Shown: piece by piece, positions 1-11,700 of the stretch
Layout of the letters: each line of letters begins with the position of its first letter
Numbering within the stretch: position 1 is the stretch's first letter
Assembly (NCBI GenBank): GCA_905116865.2
Contig: CAJHNH020006201.1
Location: forward strand, 186,001 to 250,000
Reading direction: 5' to 3'
DNA from: Candidula unifasciata
Lineage: Eukaryota; Mollusca; Gastropoda; Stylommatophora; Geomitridae
Length of the DNA: 64,000 bases
Made by a program: the position numbers and the translations under genes
Notes under the pieces: generated by a model
What the model was told of the DNA's origin: nothing
What the model saw: the letters and a program-made list of their open reading frames with translations, nothing else
Database searches by the model: none

Positions 1-177
1 TCTTTACCTAAATCTTCTAGCCAATTTACAAATTTTGAAAAATGTATTTTTCAGCCCCTAGATAAATTTAGATAACACTTCACAAACCCGGGTTCTACGT
101 GGTGAGTAAGTCTTTTACTGTAGAAATCATGTACGATATTCAGACTAAGAACAGGGCACAACAGACTTCGTCAACAT

Positions 178-435
178 TTGTTTAAACTTTTCGGTGTAGG
201 AAACATGGAGATGCCCAAAAATGCTGAGCATGTGCTCCAACACTGTCAACTCTATGCTGACAACAGAGACGCAATCTGGCCTGTTCCAACCACAATGAAG
301 ACAAAGCTGTATATATGGTACACGAGAGGAAGTGGACTGTGCGATAACTTTCATAAAGGTTACCGGCCTCCTGATATAAGTTTTCTGACAGAAGGATCGA
401 AGCAGAGCTATAGAAATCAATTAAAATAAGTGTCA
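178..435 (+). pseudogene. LINE B C-terminal fragment
   Basis: The reading frame contains AEHVLQHCQLY followed by a TMKTKLY-like segment. These match the cysteine-containing tail that follows RNase H in many invertebrate non-LTR retrotransposons (compare AEQTPEHVLQDCP at 1420-1450). It is short and truncated, so it is a relic. The flanks 1-177 and 436-544 show nothing recognisable. Confidence 0.5.
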
Positions 436-544
436 AACAAATTATTCAACTCTAAATGTCAAACCAGTACTTAATGGAGGTGAACACTAAGTACTAAAAC
501 AAAAACCAATAAACTACCCTGCCGGTCCCAAGTCCAGATAAAAA

Positions 545-740
545 CGGAGGAAGGTTTAGCGTGGGGTCGTCTGTCTGAGAGGTGAATAACAAAAAGTCTG
601 CATACAAATAAGCTAGATCTGTAAAATGTATGTGCACGCAAAACTCTGTGGGAGAAATTGTAGTTCAGAAGCGGATGAAAAACTAAAATTTTGTTGCAGT
701 TTACATCCAGAAAACACGACGAAGAAGAAAAAGTAAAAGA
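545..740 (+). repeat. R1 retroposon, decayed copy
   Basis: Contains the R1 blocks 'gtctgcatacaaataag', 'gatctgtaaaatg' and a GAA-rich tail. It belongs to the roughly 280-bp family described at 41295-41584. The 5' half is weakly preserved. Confidence 0.6.
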
Positions 741-1264
741 TTTTTTTCAAAAATTGCAGTAAAAGAAATAGCCAAGTTTCAAAGTCATTCTAGTTATTAA
801 AAAAATATTTTTTTTTTAATGAAAAATTAGATACAGCGAAAAATCATTTGAAAAAAAATTTGATTACTTTTAACTCTTTCTGTCCTAGACTGTCACATTA
901 ATTTGTGTCTGTCCATTTGGGTTCCTCCAGTATTGGTTTTATAACTGTGTGTCTTTTAATATGGCCAGAATATTTCACTTGTCTCCTTTGTGTTCATTTC
1001 AACATAATTTCTTCCATTCCGTCTTTCTAATCCCTCTGTATTTATTTACGTTTCTGTGAAATTTATATACCAATTGCCGCAACTCCAGGAGTTCAATTCA
1101 AATTTTCTAACTGCTGATTTACCATCCATATTTCTGTGTCATATAGTATGTCTGAATATCCATAACAATTGACAATTCTCATTTTTCTGCTGTCACTAGA
1201 TGTCAATTTATTTTTCATGCTGAACAGGAAAAAAAAATCTAATTCTATCACTTACTAAACACAC
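741..1264. other. AT-rich stretch without a gene
   Basis: Low-complexity A/T tracts and no credible exon. It would belong to a downstream RBCK1 intron or the 3' side of that gene. Confidence 0.5.
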
Positions 1265-1580
1265 TGGTTATGACTACGGAAAAGATTTTCTGAGGCACTT
1301 GAACAGAACAGACCAAGTCACAGTTTTTCGCTTACGCACTGGACACTGCAGACTCAATAAACACTCATATAAATTAGGTATGAGCCAAACAGCTCTCTGC
1401 CAGTGTCTTCGTGCTGAACAGACTCCAGAACATGTCCTGCAAGACTGTCCTCTCCTGGCGGAGCTGCGGAGCGACATATGGCAACACCCAGTAGAACTGA
1501 CAACTAAGCTTTGGGGAAACCTAAGAGACCTTGAAAAGACATCCCAGTTTATGACCCACAGTGGATTATGCGCATGACCA
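1265..1580 (+). pseudogene. LINE B RNase H / C-terminal relic
   Basis: Encodes a frame reading LNRTDQVTVFRLRTGHCRLN, then a Cys-x-Cys segment and AEQTPEHVLQDCP, then a TKLWG motif. This is the conserved tail after RNase H in a widespread invertebrate non-LTR retrotransposon group. The frame is open for about 100 codons, but the reverse transcriptase upstream is absent, so this is a 5'-truncated insertion and not a host gene. Confidence 0.7.
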
Positions 1581-1609
1581 GAGATCGCTGAAGAAGAAGA
1601 CTTACTAAA

Positions 1610-1912
1610 CAAGCACATAAATGCCTGGATGGTTCTGCATCACTTGGTGGTGAACTGATGTAGGATGACAAGCTGGATGTTGTGAGGGCCCTTAGGGAGC
1701 GATTGAACAGTATTGAGGAACAGAAGATCATTACGGTCTGGGGAGGAGTTCTGGCCGACGCTTGACACTCAGGGGAAAGGCGAGACAGATATACAATCAG
1801 ACAGTTACGGGTACCATCGGAATTGTAACTCTTCGCTTGCTGCTGGAGATGAGGGCGGAGCGTTTATGGGGGTGTCCCAAGTGCTGTGATGTCGATTTTT
1901 AATTCAACATAA
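1610..1912 (+). pseudogene. LINE A 3' end
   Basis: Matches the last roughly 300 bp of LINE A, including the part encoding ...LDVVRALWE... and the terminal 'tgctgtgatgtcgat'. It is broken by stops and frameshifts. Confidence 0.7.
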
Positions 1913-1914
1913 AT

Positions 1915-2275
1915 GCCTTTGAACACAAATGTTACAGACGGTTTCTAAGAATATCATGGGTAAATAAAAGAACAAATGCATCCATACTTCAAGAAATAGA
2001 TACTGAAGAAGGTTGGCTATTAAAAGAAAATAAAACACAGAAAATTTATATATTTTGGTCACTTTAAACGTCACGAAAGTTTAGAGAGAACAATAATGGA
2101 GGGGTATATGCTTGGGAAGAGAGGAAGAGGAAGGCCAAAGAGAAGATGGGTGCAGGATGTGGTAGATGATCTCCAGATGGGTGTATCAGACGCGGAACAT
2201 CTTGCTTGTAATCGAGAAGTTTTCCGGAGGATTGTTATGGGAGCAAAGTTCTGCAAAGGACATGCTACTGACTGA
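1915..2275 (+). pseudogene. LINE C C-terminal relic
   Basis: With frameshifts it encodes CYRRFLRISWVNKRTNASI, then a 'FGHFKRHESLE' segment, a PGKRGRGRPKRRW segment and a final 'FCKGHAT'-like tail. This is the C-terminal part after reverse transcriptase in an RTE-like LINE. Related copies are at 3500-4020 (+) and 32580-33370 (-). Confidence 0.65.
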
Positions 2276-2684
2276 CTGACCAACTATTCTATCAAGGTTT
2301 CAACTTCAGGGCGAATGGATCACCCCATGACTGCTACGTCCCTGAGCCCAAGGAAAAGCACACAAAATGCCAGTCACATTTACCCATAAACATGCAGCAT
2401 AAGATCACTGACCATCATGACTACACAGCATAACTAAACAGCGTGCATAACATCTATTTCAGTGTTTCCCATAAGATGGTTTCTGGAACCCTGGTTGTCA
2501 GCAAAACAAAATTTAAGTGGTCAGTGATATTATTCTCACTGTTTTTATTAGTGATAAGAAATCCATTGCCAGCTTGCTAGGCCTGTCCCGTTGGCCAGGG
2601 CGTTTCAGGGTCACATAGGATGGCTTCTGTGGCTTTCGTAGCAGTCCTTTGACATAAGGCCGCTCCATACTTCACCCAGTCCTA
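2276..2684. other. Interspersed repeat debris
   Basis: No coding potential. The 'ggatcaccccatgactgct' motif recurs near 36040, so at least part of it is repeat-derived. Confidence 0.4.
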
Positions 2685-3145
2685 GCAAATTGTAACTGAC
2701 TCACACAGCATGTTGAGAAAGATGGAGAGAGGTATGCACCCTGCAAAGTGGCAAGCATCACTTCAGAGGTCCCGGTTAGTTAGCATCCTTTGGATTTTCT
2801 CTCCAGGTCATGCCGGTGTGTTGGGAAATGAGTAGGCACATAGACTAGCCAGTTATGCACCACTTTGTGGTGAACTGATGTATGACAAGCTAGATGTTGT
2901 GAGGGCCCTCTGGCAGCAAGTGAACAGTGAGGAAGCGCAAACAGATCATTAAGGTCTGAGGAGAATGGCGCTGCGAGGAGTTAACAAGGGATCTGGCCGA
3001 TGCTCAACACTCAAGGGAGAGGCGAGACCGATAAACAATCAGACAGTTGCTAGTGCCATCAGATTTGCAACTCTTCATTTGCTGCTGAAGATGGGGACTG
3101 AGCGCTTAAGGGAGGGTCCCGAGTGCTATAATGTAGATTCTTTAT
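2685..3145 (+). pseudogene. LINE A RNase H 3' end
   Basis: Translates, with stops, as the RNase H C-terminal half: VTDSHSML..., [16 protein letters not shown], then LASYAPL and LLLKMGTER. The GHAGVLGNE-(Q)ADRLA motif is the RNase HI signature in non-LTR elements. An in-frame stop replaces the residue after GNE, so the copy is dead. Confidence 0.75.
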
Positions 3146-3499
3146 TCATCATTCAAAGCAATCTCTATATCTTATAGCAAAATCTTATATCACCCTCGAC
3201 AACCCAAATCGGTAAAAGAGAAAGTGAAGAAAAAAATAATAATATTTGCAAAAGAAAACACTTCAAACTTTTCAGATTACAATCTTATCTGTGAGCTTAA
3301 TATTTTGAAAATTAAAATATGCTTTACAGTACGACTATTAAAAAGGTATAGGGTCTGTGACAGACCTCTGAAAATGAGAGAGCTCCACAGGCTCACTAAA
3401 CTGAGAACCCCTGATCTATTCACATATGGTGTAACCAACCGCATGCCAACACTGCTACACTGCTTAGTAAATTATTTTTTTTAACACACATGTAAGCCT

Positions 3500-4020
3500 A
3501 CAAACTTTTGAATACCTGGGCCCCCATTAATAAACATCAATGGAGACTGTTCAAAAGGAAGATGGTCGCAACAATACAAAGATTAAACAGCATTAAAATT
3601 CTATGGTTAAGCATCAGCAAGAAAAGCAAAGTTCACATTTTAAGAGAATGCATCTTCCCCGGGGGAAATGGGGCTTTTGAGCTGAAATGCTGTAGAAGGA
3701 TTCTCAGAAAACCATGGACAAAGAAGAAAGGAATTGCTGACATTCGAAAGATCTGAACATCAATGAAGACTGGCTGATAAACAGCAATGGAGGCTAAAAT
3801 ATTTTGGCCATTTTAAGCACCACAGCGGATTAGAACAAAATAGAAGGCATGTTGCCAGGACGGAGGAGCAGGGGCAGACCAACTTGAAGATGGGTATAGG
3901 TTATATGCGACTCTTTGGGTATGAAAGTGCATGAGGCCTGAGAGCTGGCGAGAGACTTTCTTTCAGACAGACTGTGATAAGAGTGAGGTATTGCAAAGGA
4001 CCTGCTAAATGATGATGATG
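3500..4020 (+). pseudogene. LINE C C-terminal relic
   Basis: ELKCCRRILRKPWTKKKG is followed by degraded 'GHFKHHSGLE' and 'ERLSFRQTV' segments, and it ends near 'tattgcaaaggacctgctaa'. It parallels the copies at 1915-2275 and 32580-33370. 3146-3499 is AT-rich with no exon. Confidence 0.6.
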
Positions 4021-4159
4021 GTAGGCTACCAAATAAAAATCCTAGCTTGCACAGTCTGTGGCAACAGCACCAGCCATGATAATTCTCAGGCTCAAAATTC
4101 AATATGTCCTGCACTGTTCTAAAAAATGTTAAATATAGACAGTGAAAATATTTGTTTCA

Positions 4160-4345
4160 TTATGAGATACAATGTTAGCATCTGCTGCGTAGTCAATTAC
4201 TTTGTAATTCTGAAATACCTGGTTCGATTCCAGCTGGCGCAATCTACAGATTGTTTGCAGAAGCAATCCCACCATTCTGGGACTTTTTGGTGGTTTTCAT
4301 AGGTAATTTTAGTTTGAGTAGTTTGCTATTCCTTTCTGAATGGTC
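4160..4345 (+). repeat. tRNA-like SINE candidate
   Basis: 'GGTTCGATTCC' at about 4211-4221 is a perfect RNA polymerase III B-box. It is preceded by an A-box-like 'gttagcatctgctgcgtagtc'. This spacing is typical of a tRNA-derived SINE head. No other copy of its body was found here. Confidence 0.45.
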
Positions 4346-4564
4346 AAAGTATAAGTTTTAAATTAATGCAGAGCAGTCTGCTGCCTAATCATATAATTAA
4401 GGTACAAGCAGAATATATGAGGGGAGTTCAAATGAAAACTTAAAAATTATGATATAAATTACAATAACTATTCCTTTGTCTTGTAACCTGTCAATATGTT
4501 GTTAAGGATTTCAAGAGTTAAGCACATGACATCAGGCTGACATCATAATGACAGTTAAAGCACA

Positions 4565-4806
4565 TGTATCTCATGTAGTCTCTATCTCTCACACACAAAC
4601 TGTTTCAATCTCATGGTCTCTGTCTCACATACAAACTATTTCCATCTCATGCAGTCTCTATCTCTCACATACAAACTATTTCCATCTCATGCAGTCTCTA
4701 TCTCTCACATACAAACTATTTCCATCTTATGCAGTCTCTATCTCTCACATACAAACTATTTCCATCTTATGCAGTCTCTATCTCTCACACAAACTATTTC
4801 CATCTC
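4565..4806. repeat. Minisatellite, ~40-bp unit
   Basis: About six head-to-tail copies of a 40-bp unit built around 'ctctatctctcacatacaaa' and 'ctatttccatctcatgcagt'. Because 40 is not a multiple of 3, the overlapping reading frames are artefacts. Confidence 0.9.
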
Positions 4807-5582
4807 AGTCTTTATCATCATGCACAAGGTCTTTTCATAAAAGCAGGCTTGGTGTAGGGAATAATCAATAAACACAGAGCAAAGCATTCAATGGATTACA
4901 TACCCCAGGGTCGAAAAACAGATATATTTATAAATCAGGTGACTCAATCCTCGACGCCTACCACCGAGGCCACAGGAAATTATGTTGTCATAAAGGCTTT
5001 AAGAAAAGCTATTAGGTTCACCAGACACCCCCTACCCCTTTTAATATACATATCCCAGTTAATCAATGTTGTAGGTGCAAAAAAAGCTAAAGGCATTTAA
5101 TTATGCTTTTTGAGAATACGTCAGTGCAGAAGTGTCAATACATCAGCATTTACAGGGTCTGTGTCAAAACTAGAAGTATCTAGATTCAGGCTTCTTGGGG
5201 TGATAGGTTAACAATCATGCAGTTGTCACAGTAATTCAGAATGGTATTGTCTAGTTTATGTGAATGTTCATCGCTATTTCTATCTGATATTTGCTATCAT
5301 ATCTCGCACAACATACCGAAGAATATCTACCTATCATCACAACACAAAATATGCAATTTGGTTAAATAAAGCAAAGAGATTATCACAACAAATTAATGAA
5401 TTGAACACCCAGCAAACAAAACAACTGGAAGAACAAAATAAAAGCAATATAGGAAACAAAAACCAAAGACAAACGGCAGAGCTTGTTGGAAGAACCATTG
5501 CAGCCAAACATCACTGCGGGGATGGCGACTGATTTAGAGGGAACAAAATAAAAGCAAAATATTTCCAAAACAATACACTGAC
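4807..5582. other. RBCK1 intron 7 / unassigned
   Basis: No exon of the RING-IBR-RING half of RBCK1 was recognised here or anywhere between 1 and 5582. The small open frames lack domain features. Confidence 0.5.
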
Positions 5583-5759
5583 CTCTCTGGTCATCATCTC
5601 CAAGCGCTTGTCATTCTCCAGCAGCAAAACTTCTTCGGGGGTCATATTGTAGTCGGAAGGAATTTTGTAATTAGAAGGTCTTGGTCCAGAGCACATCTCG
5701 CACCCTGGCCGCATCGGTAAATTGATGAACGTACACATGGGACATTCCCACCCAATTTT
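5583..5759 (-). CDS. RBCK1: RBCK1 exon 7: NZF zinc finger
   Basis: Fifty-nine codons, phase 0 at both ends, acceptor 'ttcacag', donor 'gtcagt'. It encodes [19 protein letters not shown] then EMC, a complete RanBP2/NZF finger with four cysteines. The Thr-Phe pair (CTF) is the ubiquitin-contacting dipeptide in this class. The following [10 protein letters not shown] and acidic helix match the region after the NZF in HOIL-1. Confidence 0.93.
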
Positions 5760-8700
5760 CTGTGAAACCAAATCAAAAATACCTGAACAAATTATAGAGA
5801 AATAAACACCTAGTTCCATGTTACCCATGGAGTGCCGACTTTATTCACTGCCACCTTTCCGTCTTTCCAAACGATAGTTTTATACTGCGCTATGAGGAGG
5901 CATGAGACTCACAGCCCATAGAGATGGCGAGTGTGACTAGCAAGACCCGCCCGTGTCAAGAAAAGTCTTCCACAATGATAGCATGGGATTTCAGGACCAT
6001 TGTTAACATTTGTGTTTAATCCGTTTCTTTTCAGGCGCTCAGCTCTCATCCTTTCTGCAATCATTTCTTCCTTCACTCTCATTCCCTTCCTGATATGCCC
6101 TTTCCACACAACACGGTCCATGGCATTTTGTTCCTATGAGTCTGCCTCAATACCTGTATCATTCATGTCCCGCTTGCACACATCTTTATAACGTAGTAAA
6201 GGTCGGCCTCGACATCTTTTTCCTGTCTTTAATTCACCATAAAGGATGTCCTTAGGGACTTTGCCATCCTCCATTCTCCAGGTGTGACCCAGCCAACGAA
6301 AAGTGCCGAATAGTCTATAAATTAATGAACATAGCACCATACGTTGGGATAAAGTGGATTAATTTGAGAACTAGATGAAACAAGAGTTTAAGAAAAACAG
6401 TCACATATGAAGCTATGAATGAACCTGCAGTGAGTTTACAGACCATTAAGCCTCATATTTTGATCAAGCCAAGATCTTGTCTTCTTTATATTATTTGGTA
6501 TAATTTCCAACAGTTATGTTTTCTCGAATGTGTTTAAGAACTTATCCATGTGATCACTTTTCTGTCCAGCTTATTCTTTGCATCCTGCAATAACATCAAA
6601 TTCCTAAATCTTCCAAAACTTTGTTAAAAAATCTCTTTTGTTTAGAGTTCATGTACTTCTTATCCAGGAAACAATCCAGAGACCAAATCAACCTCCTCAC
6701 ACAAAAGATACAGACCATTATATTTACACTATGTACTAGACCAACAGACTTAGTCTTAGTAAAGGTTTCAACATCACCACAATCGGGTTTCCCCATACTT
6801 GTTCCGTTCCTGTGCCAGTGCGAATCAAATGAAAGGTCCCTCACTGTCGCATTTAAAGAACTGGTGAACAAACAACTAGCCCCAGAACAATCCAGAAATA
6901 GGCGCACACAGTAAATGGGTATTTCAGTTGCTAGAGGCGCCAAAGCAAACAATCACCACCAAAAATTCAGTTTGTCCTTGATGGAAGTAATGGGGCACGA
7001 TAAGTTGGTTACTATACACACACAGAATTATTACACAATGTATTTCACCAGCTCACATGTAAACCGGCTACCGGCCATATTGAATACCACCACTCAGCCG
7101 CTGCACAAATGAAAGGCATTCGACAGGAAAAACACAGCTCACAGGGCTGCAACCAAACACTAAACTCAGTAGCTCAGGCAGCTAAACCGTAGACTACCAT
7201 CCTTATGTGGAAACTGCATTAGCCAAGTGCTGTCAGAAGCAAAAATAACCCAGAAGCTTAACATTCTGCCAAGCCGTCCTCCATTTTGGCCAGAAGTTCA
7301 GACCAACAGACTATGCAGCCATATGTTCCAGAAAATCAAGATTGGGAATTCATAAATGTGTCCACGTGGACAGGCACCAGAGAATACTGAATATGTGAAC
7401 CAAACTGTATAGAACAACAGAAGGCATGTGCTGCACCCAGTCTTCACAGAAGCCTGTGACCTTCTCACCTGAAAACCACTGGCAGGGAGAAACGAAAAGA
7501 AGAATTAGACCAGCCATACAGCACCACAGGTGTCAAATGTGTCCTTCATTTACTTTTAGTCTACTTAATTTTAAGAATGTTATTATGAAGTTTATGAACT
7601 AAATGAACTAAGTTAACTCCTGTAAACTCCTGTGGAAAGTCCTGGTTGTTCATCCACTCCTTGAGTTTGGTCTTGACCCAAAACTTGAGTTCTGTGTGTA
7701 CATCAACTTTACAGACCTGATCCATATGTATGCAGACTGTTGGTTCTCAGGCATATGCACTCTGACTTTCAAAGAAACACTCCTATACTCACCTATTACA
7801 TGCTTCTTAGAGGGGGTAGTGAGTTCCAGAATGGAACCATGGAACTCACATGATTAAAGGAACAATCGTAGCAGTTAATATACATGAGCTTCACTATAAC
7901 TGAACAACAAACAAAAGAAAAGATAATTCACCTCATTTTTGGATGGAGGTGTGGAAGAAGGTGCCCTGGGCTTAGTCGCAGTCGGTAATCTGGGCATCCC
8001 GCCCTCAAAATCAGCTGGCCAGTGTCCTATACCACTGTCTTGAGTAGCCAGTTTGGGCTGACTTTCCGAGGCAGCAAGGCTTGACAGGTTGGGAGCCATT
8101 AACATTTCCTGAAGGAGAGAGAGATATAGATAGATATCAGTGGCTCAGTAAAAGTGTTATAGCATGGTAAGAAAAACTGATGGACTCACAGACGCAATCG
8201 AAAAAACATCTTCAGCATTCAACCTGAACTCTTTCAGTCTCAAATAACATGTGATTAGCACTTCTGTGAACTGCAACTCACGTGTAATATGTTCTAGTCC
8301 TTTTCAAAGCTGGTCACAGCATACTAAGAAATCTGGCTTTCCCAGTTTTTAATGTAATTGAAAGCAATAAATGTAGCTTTTTTTCTACTGTTTTTTTTTT
8401 TTAAAATACATATCGGCATCTTAGGTAAAACCTTGTGGTACTCAAAGTGTTAAATTGGTGGTTGGCACACTGTGTTATGGTTTATTCCGCAGGGCTGCAA
8501 TAGGTACGTGTTTCAGCCCAACACATCTGATTGTCGTAAATCGCTAATTAGTCACCTTCATGACAAGTTTGTTTGTTGGTGGGGAGCAGTTGGTCTTCCC
8601 CCCACAACAAATCTGGGCCCTGGAGCACACATGGGAAATTGGAAAAATAACAGGCATACTTCTTTGTTCACCAGCTGTATAAACTTTGACAGAAAGTCCT

Positions 8701-11700
8701 GGCTGTTCATTCATCGGGACTTTGGCTTTGTGTCAGGGTCTGAGTTTTGCATGTACACTTTTACTGGCTTATTTGTGTGCAGTTCACTGTTCACTGCCAC
8801 TCGGGCAGATGCACTCCTGCACTCCGTCTTCAAAGTATGTTCCAAAATAGTCAACTCTAATGACATTCAATAGAGTCTATTCTTGTTTTTTCCTCACAAA
8901 GGGGCCCCAGAACCCATACGGGGCATAAAAGGCATACACTAGTAATATTTTCTGACCTCTGCTTATCAACATATAATGGGACAAAGTAATAAAGAAGCTG
9001 TGCACAAGGGAAGATCTCATAGGTATAGGGCCAAATTACACTGGGGCATTAAACAACACATTAAGCTCAGCTACTTGTTTCAGATAACTAGAGTTTAATT
9101 TATGATGATGCAATGCAACTGCAAAGTTGTTCCATTGCACTTTCAACAACATGAAAAAAACAAAACATGAAATCAACATGCATGAGGCTGAAACATTAAA
9201 AAACCACTGAAGACCCATACTTATGGATAATCAGATTATATAATAATTAGACTATTTCTACTGAAAGTATTTGATTTTGCTCATTAAGTTACAGGGCCTC
9301 ATTGTCTGTGTGTGTGTGTGTGTGTGAGGTCCCGGGGGAGGGGTGATATGTGTATGTGTGAAACAGACCCACTGCTTTCACTCCTTAACAAGCATGCCAT
9401 AAAAGCTGACTAATTAGGGGTGTTTCCTTCAAAGTTGAAGTGCATCTGCCTGAGAGGCAAGGAATCAACAGTCTGCATACAATTAGGTCAAATTTGTAAA
9501 AATGGATGTGCACACACAACTCAAGGTTTGGATCAAGACTAAAGTTCAGAAGTGGACGAACAACCTGAACTTTCCGCCTAAGTTTACAGCCAGTGAAAGC
9601 TAGGAGGAAGCATACACCGGAAAATTACTTACCTGTATTAGTGAGCTCCCGCTACTCAGTGACCTCTTGGAAGTCTGCCGAGCAGGTCCATATGAGTTTT
9701 GTCCGGAATCAACCTCCCCGATCCCAAACACTGGAGAGGAGGCTAAGACTGGTGAATGGTTGTTCGAGTAGTTCTGGGTCTGTGTCTCTCGTGGTGACAA
9801 GGGAGCTGGCCAGTAAGGCTCTGGAGATTCTAAAATAAAAACAAAATTAGTAACAGATATATTATGCAACTTACGGCAGAGATAACCATTGGTTCAACCC
9901 TTTAGCCCTGTGAATGCTTGAATAATGGGTCTTAACTCTTTGAGGCCCGAGCAACGGTGTGAGCGTTGATTGAAAAGTTCTGTTTTGCCCAAACAACGCT
10001 GTCATCGTCAATCGTGTGTCCCATACATATTGCTTCGCACATGGCTCCGTACTTGTTTCTAATGTTCGAAACTACGGTTAAATTATTCAAGGAAAGTCAC
10101 TCTAAAGATTGCCTTTAAACTACTTCCCGTACCTAAAGCCACACATGCAAAGATTGATTCGGATCAAAGCTACATTTTTTTAAACAGTGCATTCTCTAAG
10201 TTTGTTTTTGAGGACCATGAATAATAATGTTTCAACCACAAATACAGGTCGCAGAATGCGTCTTTCTGCTGCCGAAGCTCTGAATTTGTTTCAGTCAGAT
10301 GTTTTTAATTTGAATAATAATAATGAAAATTGAGATTTTATGGAAAGTGAATCGGACGGTGAATTTTTACCAGCAAAGCTGAGCGATCAGAAGTTGGGAA
10401 TGTAGTGGTTCTGATAAATTTACACAGACAATGTCCCACTGCTACCAAATTTATGGTGTAAGAGAAGGAAAGTGCTCTAAACAAAGAGACAATTCTATAC
10501 TAGGGCTAAGCTACATTGAAATCATTGCAAATAGCGTCTGCATATAACTGCATATAGTAAATTGTAAATAGTGTGCATGAAATGGCCAATTTTTTCTCTG
10601 AAATTTTGCTCAGCACTCTGTGAGAACTAAGAGCCCTGAGTGCTAAACTAACCCAGAAACCTATCATAAATTTTGAATTCTTCTTTCCTTCTAACTATAA
10701 CAAAATTAAAAATACACTTATCAGATTCAAAATGTACATTCATTTCTCTTTTAAAAAATATATTATTTTATAGGGATTAGAAGTATATTAGATTCTCTAT
10801 TGCCTTTCTTGTATACACCCCCCTCCCCTTTCTGTCAGGGAAATTAATGTGGGCCAATCTGTCAAATTCATGGGCCTGAAAGAGTTAAACTTGTGAGAAT
10901 TCCAGGAAAAACTCATTTAAAAATAAAAAGCAACCATTTACGCAAGTCACTAATAAATTTATTTATCTGCATTTGTAAATTTGTTCCCAAATTTATAAAG
11001 GTATATAAAAAGGGCAATCAATAAATATGAATAGAGTGAAGTATTTATTAAATGGATACCCCCCCCCCCCCCCCCCCCCCCCCCCAGGGCTTTTTCTTCA
11101 AACTACAACTGGCCTGTGAAGTAGCAAACCTTTGCATATTTTACGTTAAGATAAAAAAAGGAGAAGAGTGAGATTCAAGAGCAAAAATGACTTTTATAAC
11201 AAACAAAAAACTGTCTGTCAAACAAATCCACAGAAATATGGCGGAACCAACAGACTAGTCATTTAAAAAAAAAAAATTGGTAAATACCTCTTTGTGCCGG
11301 CGAACTTGAACCAGTCTGGATAAATTGTTTGCTGGATACCATCCCTGCTTGTTCTGAGAAATATAAATATTTCTGAATTAACTCTCCTTCTACCCATGCC
11401 CCATCCCCCTCCCCAAACACATAAAAGTATCTGTGGTAAAGTTCCTTCGACCTTCTGTTCATGAGTGGATCCCTGGGTGTTGCTGGAGCTCTGTAGCTAG
11501 TTTTGTGGGATACTCTTAGCAGCTGAGCATCCACTCTGTGCAGAAAGACTAACACCCGTGGGATAAAACCAAGTGCAATCTTCTTCTTCTTCTTCTTGGC
11601 ACTCATCGGCTGTAAACTCTAGCGGAACGCTCTGGACCACTCTCTAGTTTTATAACTCAATCTCAATCTAATACCATTCCTCTAATGTATGTGCTGTATG

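Noticed and set aside
1..5582. RING-IBR-RING exons of RBCK1
   Set aside because: Looked for Cys-x2-Cys patterns on the minus strand; none found, so they must lie left of the window.
6596..6952. Overlapping opposite-strand ORFs of about 100-118 residues
   Set aside because: No domain, no splice context, inside an RBCK1 intron; probably repeat debris.
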